Assembly (NCBI GenBank): GCA_963795715.1
Contig: CAWCIY010000003.1
Coordinates: 186,001-250,000 of the forward strand
Direction: 5' to 3'
DNA from: JAFEDN01 sp963795715
GTDB lineage: Bacteria > Pseudomonadota > Gammaproteobacteria > Coxiellales > Coxiellaceae
DNA: 64,000 bases
The notes beneath the pieces are model-generated. The model saw only the letters and a program-made list of their open reading frames with translations. It was not told where the DNA came from and did not search any database. Shown here piece after piece: positions 54,463-63,324 of this stretch (positions are counted from its first letter, which is position 1; each line of letters starts with the position of its first letter). Made by a program: the position numbers and the translations under genes.

Positions 54463-54999
54463 CTAATTCACACCTGACCAGACCAATTCTCGAAGTATTT
54501 CTGCGGGCGTGGCTCCTCCCAAATTTCGGCGAGGCATGTTATTTAAATCATCTTCTAATTCCCACAAGCGAATTTCACCATTAGGATTTTCATGCCTGGC
54601 GCGCAAAAAGCGTTTTTTATAAGCTAACACCATTCCTTGCGTGATACGAGTCATTCTTTTGTTTTCTGCCGGTCCGAACGTGATATTTTTAAATGGTTGT
54701 ACGATGCCCCTTTCTTGGTAATCAGTTAAACAATAAAAATCACTGAGCATTTCAAGAATTTTTCCACATAAATTATTCATAGCTTGGGTAATGAGTTGCA
54801 TGTCGATGGTATCCAACAGATCAATTGAAGAAAATAAGCTTTTGGTATGTACTGTTAATAAAAATTGACTACCCAAAACTTTGATAATGCTGGCATTCCA
54901 ATTACCAAAAACCGTAGAAGGCGCATCTGAAGAAATTTTACATATGGATTCATTAAGATCGAAACGGCTTATCAGCTCTTCATCACATTGTATATGCAT
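54463..54999 (-). CDS. Uncharacterised cytosolic protein (possibly DUF6933-like)
   Basis: A 178-residue protein starting MHIQCDEELISRFDLNESIC. The stretch FGNWNASIIKVLGSQFLLTV then TKSLFSSIDL resembles DUF6933 proteins (short G-x-W, Leu/Val strand, then a small helix), and NLGGATPAEILRELV ends it. This is a weak family guess. No signal peptide or membrane segment. It follows ilvE on the same strand after only 10 bp and may be cotranscribed. Confidence 0.55.
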   Translation of the reverse strand: MHIQCDEELISRFDLNESICKISSDAPSTVFGNWNASIIKVLGSQFLLTVHTKSLFSSIDLLDTIDMQLITQAMNNLCGKILEMLSDFYCLTDYQERGIVQPFKNITFGPAENKRMTRITQGMVLAYKKRFLRARHENPNGEIRLWELEDDLNNMPRRNLGGATPAEILRELVWSGVN

Positions 55000-55009
55000 A
55001 AATTTACCC

Positions 55010-56033
55010 TTAATTTATTCTCTCTAACCATCCAAAAGAGTCTGTAATCAAGCCCTTCTGTATTTGAGTTAGCAAATTATAAATTTTTAGAGTCAAAGGT
55101 CCAGGCGATTATGACTAAAAGTAGTTTCGTTATTTTTATAAGTGATTGATAAAACGGTGTAATCACGGCAGCCGTTCCACTGCAGAAGCATTCATCCGCT
55201 GTTAAAACCATACTAATGGGCAACTTCATTTCAATAACATCCAAATTTAATAATTCTCGCGCTAATTGAATGACTGAGGCGCGAGTTACTCCTGGTAAAA
55301 TAGATTCACTTAATTGAGGAGTATACAGTTTTCCTTCTTTCACACAAAAAAATTAGCCACACCTGCTTCTTCGACATATTTTTCATGAATAGCATCTAAA
55401 TATATACTACCTGCAAATCCTCTTTGCTTGGCTTGAGCAGTAGACAACAGCGTGGGGGCATAATTTCCGATAAATTTGGTACTGCCAATACCTCTGGTAG
55501 CTGAGCGATGAAAGGCTTCACATACTTCAAATTTTACGGGAATGATTTCGCCGCCCTTAAAATAACTGCCTACAGGAGAAGCATAAACCACAAAAGTATA
55601 TTCCGGCGCCTCTGCCATACCCAAAATTTCACCTGTACCCCACAAACAGGGACGAAGATAAAGACTGCCCATACCAAAAGGGGGTAAATAATCACTATTA
55701 CGACGGACTATCTCTTTCATCACTTCCACAAAACCTTGTTCAGAAACCGGCGGTATACAAAGTCGCTCTGCCCCTCTGGCGAACCGAACGGCATTTTCTT
55801 GTGGACGGAATAGGACCGCTGACCCATCAGCTAACCTAAAAGCTTTTAAACCTTCGAATAGCCCTTGCCCATAGTTAAGTACCCCAGCCGCGGGAGAAAT
55901 ACTAAGAGGGCCATAGGGCAAGATACTCACCCGTTTGCCAAGCTTGCCCAGGCAATGTTTTTGCCACATACATAGTTTTGGTCGGGGTGAGCCGAAAACT
56001 AAGATTACTCCAATCAATGTTCACTTTTTCCAT
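55010..56033 (-). pseudogene. ilvE: Branched-chain amino acid aminotransferase, frameshifted
   Basis: A class IV PLP enzyme for Leu/Ile/Val. The true start is ATG 56033 (MEKVNIDWSNLSFRLTPTKT), then a frame change near 55930 leads to LPYGPLSISPAAGVLNYGQG. The PLP Lys is in STKFIGNYAPT. A shift near 55345 breaks VANFFxVKEGKLYTPQLSES, and another near 55150 moves the end to GPLTLKIYNLLTQIQKGLIT then DSFGWL, the normal family end, with the stop at 55010. At least three indels are needed for one full protein. Confidence 0.85.
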
Positions 56034-56165
56034 GAGAAAATAATACCATTTCCGTTGAAAGCAGACAAGTTCATTTTTTAAACAGACGTAAAAGTCCCTA
56101 AGTTGGTAGCGTGGTTATTAAAAAAATGTTAAGATGGCTCTAAAATCAATATACAGAGGGTGGTT

Positions 56166-57039
56166 ATGAACAGCCAGTTACAATGCATAGATCAAGCCTT
56201 ACCCATTGGCAGTTTAAGCAGTTATATCCATTGGGTAAATCAAATTCCCATGCTTACTGCTGAGGAAGAGCTGGAATTAGCCAACAAATTAATTAAAAAC
56301 AATGACTTGGCTGCTGCCCGAAAACTGGTTTTGAGTCATTTGCGCTTGGTCGTGCGTATTGCCCGTGGTTATGATGGCTATGGTCTCCCGCAAGCTGATC
56401 TCATTCAAGAAGGCAATATTGGCTTAATGAAAGCAGTCAAACGCTTCAATCCCAAAATCGGCGTCCGTTTGGTTTCCTTTGCGGTCCATTGGATTAGAGC
56501 AGAAATTCATGAATTTGTGCTTAAAAAATTGGCGTATTGTAAAAATCGCCACCACCAAAGCCCAACGTAAATTATTTTTTAATTTACGAAAATTAGCTAA
56601 AAACCGTGCTTGGTTGAGTAGCACCGAAGTAGAAACCGTTGCTTCTGAACTCAGCGTCAGCACCAAAGATGTCCGCAAATGGAAGAACGTCTCAGCAATT
56701 ATGATGAATCTTTCGAAGGTTTTGATAGCGACGAAGAATCCGGAAGCTATAGAGTCCCCTGAATATTATCTGGAAGATTTTAATTACAGTCCCGCCGCGC
56801 TTATTAGAAAAACACAATTGGGAAGATCAGACGACATGATTCTTTGCATCAAGCGTTAGAACAACTGGATGAACGCAGCCGAGATATTTTAGCACAACGT
56901 TGGCTAAATGATAAAAAAGCCACATTGCACGACTTGGCGGCGCAATATCAAGTTTCTGCGGAAAGGATCCGGCAATTGGAAAAAAATGCTATGCTCAAAG
57001 ATCCGCGAAGCAATCAGCGCAGTAAATCTATTTATTTAG
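56166..57039 (+). pseudogene. rpoH: Heat-shock sigma factor RpoH, frameshifted
   Basis: Sigma-32, which directs heat-shock transcription. Region 1.2/2 is LTAEEELELANKLI, SHLRLVVRIARGYDGYGLPQ, LIQEGNIGLMKAVKRFNP. The RpoH box follows as NWRIVKIATTKAQRKLFFNL after one extra A near 56527 is removed. Later shifts occur near 56681 (one A missing), 56757, 56800-56850 and 56998 (extra A). The C-terminal sigma-4 helix is SAERIRQLEKNAMLKIREAI. The start is ATG 56166 behind AGAGGG. Whether the gene is dead or the sequence poor is open. Confidence 0.88.
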
Positions 57040-57047
57040 GAGAAAGT

Positions 57048-57830
57048 ATGAAAAAAATTCGTGGCCATGATTGGCCTTTTACACTGGAATTATCTTTATT
57101 TACTTCAGCATTTGCCGCTGCCAGCGATAAAAATGCTAGTCTCTTTTTCCCCTTCCCAACAGCAACAAATTCAAAAAATTGTTCATGATTATTTAGTCAA
57201 TAATCCTGAAGTCTTGCTAGAAGCTTCGCAAGCACTACAAGCCAAAGAACTAGATAAGGCCAAAACGCAAGCCTCGAGGGATTCACCGACAATAAAGAAA
57301 AATTATTTAATGATCCCAATTCGCCTACCGCAGGCAATCCCAACGGCAATGTTATCTTGGTGGAATTTTTCGATTATCAATGCGGTCATTGCAAAGAAAT
57401 GCAGCCTTTTATTGCAAAATTGTTAAATGGAAACACCAATGTCAAAATGATTTATAAAGAATTTCCTATCTTTGGCGCCGCTTCTAATTATGCTGCGCAA
57501 GCGGCTTTAGCCGCAGCTAAACAAAATAAATATGTGGAATTCCACAATGCCTTATTTAAAGTTTCCGGCGCTTTAAACGAAGCAAAATTAAGAAGTTGCC
57601 AAATCGGTCGGTTTAAATGTCGATCAATTGAAAAAAGATATGAATGATCCCGCAATCAAACAAGAATTATCCGATGAATTATGATTTAGCTAAAGCATTT
57701 AAGTTTAGCGGGTACACCTAGTTTTGTACTCAGCAATAAAGCCATGACGAATTTGATTTTATTCCCGGCGCAGCGCCGGCACGATTTATTCCAAAAATCG
57801 CTAGATAATATCGCTACAAAACAACAATGA
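57048..57830 (+). pseudogene. DsbA-family thiol oxidoreductase (Com1-like), frameshifted
   Basis: A periplasmic thioredoxin-fold protein. Pieces in several frames join as signal region, then QQQIQKIVHDYLVNNPEVLL, then VILVEFFDYQCGHCKEMQPF with the CGHC active site, then MIYKEFPIFGAASNYAAQAA and a last part ending at 57830. It resembles Coxiella Com1 in layout. Breaks lie near 57062, 57280, 57350, 57590, 57675 and 57775. AGGAG at 57038-57042 is the ribosome site and overlaps the rpoH end. Confidence 0.75.
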
Positions 57831-57868
57831 ATGCAAGAAAAGAAAATTAGACTATTAATTTTCAAGAA

Positions 57869-58711
57869 ATGATTTTGCGCTTGCAACAGTATTGGGCGGC
57901 GCAAGGCTGTGTGATTTTACAACCGTTTGATATGGAAGTGGGCGCAGGCACTTTTCATCCCGGCACTTTTTTACGCGCGATTGGTCCAGAACCCTGGCGC
58001 GCTATTTTCGTACAACCCTCCCGGCGGCCTACTGATGGCCGTTATGGCGACAATCCCAATCGAGTGCAACATTATTATCAATTGCAAGTCATGCTGAAAC
58101 CTTCTCCCGATAATATTCAAGAATTGTATCTAAATTCTTTGCAAGAACTTGGCGTGGATACGCTAGAGCATGATATTCGTTTTGTAGAAGATAATTGGGA
58201 ATCTCCCACCTTAGGCGCCTGGGGCTTGGGATGGGAAGTATGGCAAGATGGCATGGAAATCAGTCAATTTACTTATTTCCAACAAGTCGGTGGAATGGAT
58301 TGTCATCCCATCAGCGGCGAATTGACTTATGGCTTGGAACGACTGGCCATGTTTTTGCAAGGCGTCGATAATATATTTGATTTGGTGTGGAACAAAACTG
58401 CCGCAGGCGATATCACTTATCGAGATGTGTTTCATCAAAACGAAGTGGAAATGTCAGCTTACAATTTTAAACAAGCCAATGTGGAAGTGCTTTTTAAACA
58501 ATTTGATATTTATGAACAGGAAGCCGCGCGATTAATCCAAGAGCAATTACCTTTGGCGGCTTATGAAATGGTGCTAAAAGCCTCACATACTTTTAATTTA
58601 TTAGATGCCCGCCATGCGATTGCGGTCACTGAACGTCAACGTTTTATGTTACGCATTCGCAAATTGGCCCAAGCCGTTGCCAAAATTATTATGAATCACG
58701 AGAACGTTTAG
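57869..58711 (+). CDS. glyQ: Glycyl-tRNA synthetase alpha subunit
   Basis: The class II catalytic subunit of the alpha2-beta2 GlyRS. MEVGAGTFHPGTFLRAIGPE, FVQPSRRPTDGRYGDNPNRV, FTYFQQVGGMDCHPISGELT and YGLERLAMFLQGVDNIFDLV are all intact. The normal N-terminus (TxNFQE before MILRL) is read upstream in frame but ends at a TAG, so the first residues are lost or shifted. Near 58685 one missing A changes the end: restoring it gives NYYESRERLGFPLLSRG and a stop at 58744. The protein as read is short by about 20 residues at the end. Confidence 0.92.
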   Translation: MILRLQQYWAAQGCVILQPFDMEVGAGTFHPGTFLRAIGPEPWRAIFVQPSRRPTDGRYGDNPNRVQHYYQLQVMLKPSPDNIQELYLNSLQELGVDTLEHDIRFVEDNWESPTLGAWGLGWEVWQDGMEISQFTYFQQVGGMDCHPISGELTYGLERLAMFLQGVDNIFDLVWNKTAAGDITYRDVFHQNEVEMSAYNFKQANVEVLFKQFDIYEQEAARLIQEQLPLAAYEMVLKASHTFNLLDARHAIAVTERQRFMLRIRKLAQAVAKIIMNHENV

Positions 58712-58738
58712 GTTTTCCATTATTGTCTCGGGGCAACC

Positions 58739-60807
58739 ATGGATAAACAAGATTTATTGTTTGAAATCGGTTGCGAAGAATTACCCACTCATGCAGTAAA
58801 ATTTTTAGCGGATCAATTACTGATCGCCTAATGGAACAATTAAAAAACTGCGGTGTAATAGAACAGTTGGAGCAAAATCAAAAACATTTGCCACTCCCCG
58901 GCGACTTGCAGTCTATATAGAAGATGTCCGCAGCCAATTGCCGCCTCGAATGATAGAACGTCAAGGCCCAAACTACGACAAAGCATTTGATGCTAATGGC
59001 AACCCTCCTCCGCCGCAATGGGTTTTGCTAAATCTTGTGGTGTTGAGTTTCTACACTGAGTGTGAAAGATAATCGTTTATATTATAAAGTGAAAAGCCCA
59101 GTCAAAAAACCATAGAAATTTTACCTGATATTGTTAGGCAAGCCATCAGTTCCCTAGCCATCGTTAAACCTATGCGCTGGGGTAATCATTCTGAAAGTTT
59201 TGCCCGCCCAGTGCATTGGATACTGCTATTATTTGGCAGCCAAGTTGTACCGGCTAACTTGTTTGGTGTTGACATCTGGTAATCAAACCTGGGGGCATCG
59301 TTTCCATCATCCAGAGCCTATTACTATTACCTCCCCGAAAGAATACGAAAACATTTTATTACAAAAAGGCAAAGTGATTGCTGATTTTAACAAGCGACAA
59401 GAAAAAATTCGGCAAGCAGTGCTAGATATTACTCCAAAAAAATTGGCGGCGGAGCTAGATCCTGAATTATTGCAAGAAGTGACTTCCTTGGTCGAATGGC
59501 CGGTAGCTTTAATGGGGCATTTTAATCAGGAATTTCTCAAAGTGCCGCAAGAAGTTTTGATCACTTCTATGAAAACCAATCAAAAATATTTTCCGGTATT
59601 AAATCCGCAACAACAATTACAACCTGCATTTATTTTAATCAGCAATATCGAAAGCAAAGACCCACAGCAGATTGTTCAAGGCAATGAACGGGTTTTAAAA
59701 GCTCGACTCAGCGATGCCGCATTTTTCTATGAAAATGATTTAGCAATCAGTTTACAAAGCCGTTTGCCGCATTTAGAACATGTGATTTTTCAAAAACAAT
59801 TAGGCAGTCTAGCCCATAAAACGGAAAGGATGGTCACTCTATCCGGCGCCATTGCCACAGACTTAAAAGAGAACATCCATTTAGCCAAAGAAGCTGCGCA
59901 ATTATCAAAATGTGATTTACTCAGTGAAATGGTCGGCGAATTTCCTAGTTTGCAAGGGATCATGGGTTATTATTATGCCAAAAATGATGGTCTAAGCGAA
60001 GACTGTGCCTTAGCCATCAAACAACACTATGCTCCCCGTTTTTCCGGCGACCAATTACCTGATACCAGTACAGGATATATTGTGGCGCTGGCTGATCGAT
60101 TGGACACCTTGGTGGGTATTTTTGGAATTAATCAACCACCCAGTGGTGATAAAGATCCCTTTGGTTTAAGGCGCGCTGCTTTGGGTGTCTTGAGGATTTT
60201 AATTGAAAAAGGCTTGCCGTTAGATTTAGAACAATTATTAAAACTAGCCCAGCAGGCTTACAGCATGCACTTGCCGAATACCGCAGTCGTTGCTCAAGCA
60301 TTTGATTTTATCATGAGCCGTTTAAAAACCTGGTATTTAGAAAAAGGAGTGAGTCCGGAAGTATTTGAAGCCGTGCTTGCGTGCAGACCCACTAAACCCC
60401 TGGATTTTGATCGTCGCATACATGCGGTGCAACAATTTCTAACAACACCTTTTGCGCAAGCTTTAGCAGCAGCCAACAAACGCGTGACCAATATTTTGAA
60501 AAAGCAGGCCGGCGATATTTGGCCAACGGCCATAGATATAGATTTATTTGAACACGAAGCCGAACGGGTATTGGCAGAGCAATTAACCCAACAAACCCAA
60601 ATAGCCCAGCAATTCTACAATAAATCTGATTATGCTGCCGCGCTGAGCCAACTCTCTACCCTCAAAGAACCCGTAGACCATTTTTTTGATAAGGTCATGG
60701 TGATGGTGGAAGACAAAGCCAAACGCAATAACCGCCTGGCCTTATTGGCTCGGCTACATCACTTATTCACTCAAGTCGCCGATATTTCTTTGTTGGGCGC
60801 TAGTTGA
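58739..60807 (+). pseudogene. glyS: Glycyl-tRNA synthetase beta subunit, frameshifted in its first third
   Basis: The tRNA-binding partner of GlyQ. The start MDKQDLLFEIGCEELPTHAV is correct, then one-base losses near 58818 (A), 58892 (T), 59003 (T), 59050 (T), 59103 (G) and 59272 break the frame. With these restored, the protein reads through HFATPRRLAVYIEDVRSQLP and SFARPVHWILLLFGSQ. From 59.28 kb the frame is clean to the end, with GDKDPFGLRRAALGVLRIL and the DALR-type C-terminus ADISLL, now followed by GAS and a stop, as the original stop lies 677 bp downstream. Confidence 0.9.
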
Positions 60808-60918
60808 CTGTAATCCACTTCCGTGGTATCCGGACATCGCATTGGCAAATTCGAATAACTCTAAATCTTGCCGGTTGTCTATAACAATCCTAATTTTCGG
60901 TTCCTTATCATCTTGCAT
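60763..60918 (-). pseudogene. Truncated gene 5' end, fused into glyS complement
   Basis: ATG 60918 follows a strong AAGGAG site. About 36 residues (MQDDKEPKIRIVIDNRQDLE, then LFEFANAMSGYHGSG) look like a genuine protein start; the frame then runs into the complement of the glyS end and stops at 60763. The gene was probably cut at the left junction of the inserted segment. Family unknown. Confidence 0.5.
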
Positions 60919-61068
60919 AAAGAAATCTCCTTTTAATTTTGAATATATTATTTCATTTGTCCAATATAATCTAGGGATACAGTAAATTTTGCTTACGCCC
61001 GTGCTAAGGCTACCAATACTTCAAAAATCTGATGATTGTTTTCTAAAAACGAATTGAGTACAATAAGC

Positions 61069-61100
61069 GTGCCCATCCAATGATGAGATTGGATGGGCAC
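61069..61100. repeat. Perfect 13-bp hairpin in the inserted segment
   Basis: GTGCCCATCCAAT (61069-61081), loop GATGAG, exact complement 61088-61100. No T-run follows, so it is not a standard terminator. A second near-perfect palindrome, CAGGTTCAGCCATA with TATGGCTAAACCTG, lies at 61388-61417, close to the right junction. Confidence 0.75.
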
Positions 61101-61531
61101 TGACCACGAGTACCTATAGTAGAGTAGATACCATGGCTATCGGCATTATAAACATTCTTGGATTTTCTTCAAACCTTAGGCTGCAAGAGCTTGCGGCGAA
61201 TGAACGGCTTTTTCTTGACCTAATCAAGCGATTTGTCTGTGATCTGACTTTTCCATTGATTCATCTGATTGTTAACCTCAATCTTTTAGTCCAGTGGACT
61301 AGCCCATTCGCCATCAATTCTTATTAGGGAGTTTTAAGGCAAAGGGAAATGTCAAAAGGTTAGAATGTGAAGCCGAGGCGCCATGCGCAGGTTCAGCCAT
61401 AACTATGGCTAAACCTGTGTTGTGGGCCTGGGCAGGTTCTTATTCACTCAAGTCGCCGATATTTCTTTGTTATAACACTGTGATTCTGCCGGATTACATG
61501 CCGGGCGGAATACATTTAAGCACATAATCTA

Positions 61532-61690
61532 CTAATAAACGAATGATACTATCGGATTTTCTTCCAACCACCTAATTTGTTTAGTTAAAACGGGCGCCGA
61601 AATGTTTAAGCTACGAGCAGCCGCGGAAAAACTGCCGTGCTCAGCTACTGCAATAAAACTTTTGATACTTTCTAAGAGATCTTGAGACAT
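61532..61690 (-). pseudogene. LysR-type regulator, N-terminal remnant
   Basis: From ATG 61690 it reads MSQDLLESIKSFIAVAEHGS, then FSAAARSLNISAPVLTKQIR then WLEENPIV, the helix-turn-helix of a LysR regulator, and stops after 52 residues. The effector-binding domain (about 230 residues) is absent, so the gene is dead or cut. It stands just downstream of the displaced glyS end. Confidence 0.8.
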
Positions 61691-61815
61691 CTTTATTTCT
61701 GTTTTAGAAATTCATTTTTTCATTTTGGTATATTATCATACCGATTATTCAATTATACAATACTCTTCATAAAGCCTTATATTTTTAAATAAAAAATTCA
61801 TAAAAAGAGGTCGCT

Positions 61816-62928
61816 ATGAAAAGTACAATTATAGAAATCCCAGAAGATAATTCATCATCTAATCAAGTAAATAAGTTTCAACAAGTACGGTTATATTTCC
61901 ATCAATTTTTAGATCATGCTAGTACAATGGGTTTTTTTACAGGTTTTCTGGGAAAGGTCGCCCACCTAATCAAGTTAACCATCGACGCCACCATACTGCT
62001 GGCAAGCGCAATTGCCGGTTTATCTAATATTATCTTAATGACCCTTATTGAGTTATATGACCTGGCTGTCGGTAAGATTCAAGAAAATATCAAAATCCGA
62101 GGAGCAGCCAGCGTGATTACCTTGAGTATAGCAATCCCTGCTTTAGTATTGAGTATTTGTGCTGTGGCGCCTGTTGTTATTCCGTTTTTGTTTGCCGGTA
62201 TTGGTATTGTGCATACAATAAAAGAACAGGCAATCATAAAGGAGAGCCAAAAGAAATTTGCACACCACAAACGTGAAGCCGGAAGATTACAGTACGAATT
62301 AATACAAGGAATAACAGATGAAACTCAAGAATCTAAACAAGAAAAAGGAACTGCAAAATCTTCACAAGAAGAAAAAGCCAAAGCATATTATTCAAACTTG
62401 CAAAATAAAGAAAGGGCAACTGTACAAATTAAATATGCAAAAAAGAAACGCTCCGCAAGCGCTTTTTTATTCACGGGCGCGGCACTCTTAGTATTGTCGC
62501 CTCTTTGCCCATTTTTAGCTGTTGTTGCTGCATTCTCATTATTTACCTTTGGCGTGCAAACATGGAGGATTAATAAAGAAGAAAAACGTAATTTAGAAAA
62601 TATAGAAGCAGAATATAAACCACTCATCACAGATGGAAAAGCTGCTTTAAAACAATTTGAAGAAGAAAATGGTGAACTCTTGGAAGAGGCAGCCGAATTA
62701 AAGAAATTTAAAGAAGAGAATCCAAGCTCGGAAATTGAAGAAAATGCAAATGATAGTACGGAAGCTACAGAAAAGCAGCAAGCACAGGAAAATGGGTATC
62801 CCACATATCTTCAAACGCGAGAGAACGCAAAAGAGAGCGCCAAACAGCTTACATCACAGGGCTTATTTAAACCAGCGCCACAGTACTTACCTTCTCTGGC
62901 AGACATCACCCAAACTCTCAGCTATTGA
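61816..62928 (+). CDS. Orphan membrane/coiled-coil protein, effector-like
   Basis: A 370-residue protein with two paired membrane hairpins: LTIDATILLASAIAGLSNII and ASVITLSIAIPALVLSICAV (about residues 50-125), then after a charged helical stretch ASAFLFTGAALLVLSPLCPF with LAVVAAFSLFTFGVQTW (about 215-250). The last 120 residues are a Glu/Lys-rich coiled-coil-like region. No signal peptide. Such paired hairpins and acidic C-termini are common in Dot/Icm effectors and in inclusion membrane proteins, but I know no close relative, so this stays inference. AGAGG precedes the ATG. Confidence 0.68.
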   Translation: MKSTIIEIPEDNSSSNQVNKFQQVRLYFHQFLDHASTMGFFTGFLGKVAHLIKLTIDATILLASAIAGLSNIILMTLIELYDLAVGKIQENIKIRGAASVITLSIAIPALVLSICAVAPVVIPFLFAGIGIVHTIKEQAIIKESQKKFAHHKREAGRLQYELIQGITDETQESKQEKGTAKSSQEEKAKAYYSNLQNKERATVQIKYAKKKRSASAFLFTGAALLVLSPLCPFLAVVAAFSLFTFGVQTWRINKEEKRNLENIEAEYKPLITDGKAALKQFEEENGELLEEAAELKKFKEENPSSEIEENANDSTEATEKQQAQENGYPTYLQTRENAKESAKQLTSQGLFKPAPQYLPSLADITQTLSY

Positions 62929-63033
62929 GCGCCCATCAAGTCGCGGGATAACGAACTTTTGACTTGAAATAAAAAAGAGATTTTAGTAATCTCAAAGTTT
63001 GTTGTTAAATTTTAAACATACCAGGAGGAAAAC

Positions 63034-63324
63034 ATGAAATTTAATTTTAAAAATAGAAAATTTGAAGATTATAATTCTTCACATTTCTGGATTCATGAAC
63101 CAGATGCACAAGAATGCCAAACTTTTTTAAAAGAGGAATATGAGACAGCCAGAAATTCAAATAAATCTGAGGATGAAATTGCCGGACTTATACTGACATT
63201 AAATATGAATAATAAACAATATGCCGCGTGGCCCGCAGCATTCAAGGCATTTTTAAATGAGCATCCTAGTATTAAACAACACCAGGAAAAAGCCAAATCT
63301 TGGCTTTACACTGGTTTGGTTTAA
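63034..63324 (+). CDS. Small orphan protein
   Basis: A 96-residue cytosolic protein with a strong AGGAGG site before the ATG. It starts MKFNFKNRKFEDYNSSHFWI and is rich in charged and aromatic residues, mostly helical (KSEDEIAGLILTLNMNNKQY). No known family. It lies 105 bp after the effector-like gene on the same strand and may share its transcript. Its stop overlaps that of the convergent gene by 4 bp. Confidence 0.6.
   Translation: MKFNFKNRKFEDYNSSHFWIHEPDAQECQTFLKEEYETARNSNKSEDEIAGLILTLNMNNKQYAAWPAAFKAFLNEHPSIKQHQEKAKSWLYTGLV

Larger units (their letters stand above)
60762..61475 (+). other. 33-bp direct repeat of the glyS end around a foreign segment
   Basis: The 33 bases 60762-60794 recur exactly at 61439-61471. 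The second copy continues TTATAA, giving the expected GlyS end ADISLL-stop (61473-61475). The 644 bp between (60795-61438) therefore look inserted into, or joined onto, the glyS end. They hold a truncated minus-strand gene, a perfect hairpin and a 64-codon frame at 61133-61327 that I cannot identify. A 33-bp duplication is long for a transposon target site. Confidence 0.8.

Noticed and set aside
61133..61327. 64-codon frame in the segment inserted at the glyS end
   Set aside because: It begins with ATG after a weak context, has no recognisable domain and crosses no conserved block; kept only as part of the insert description.
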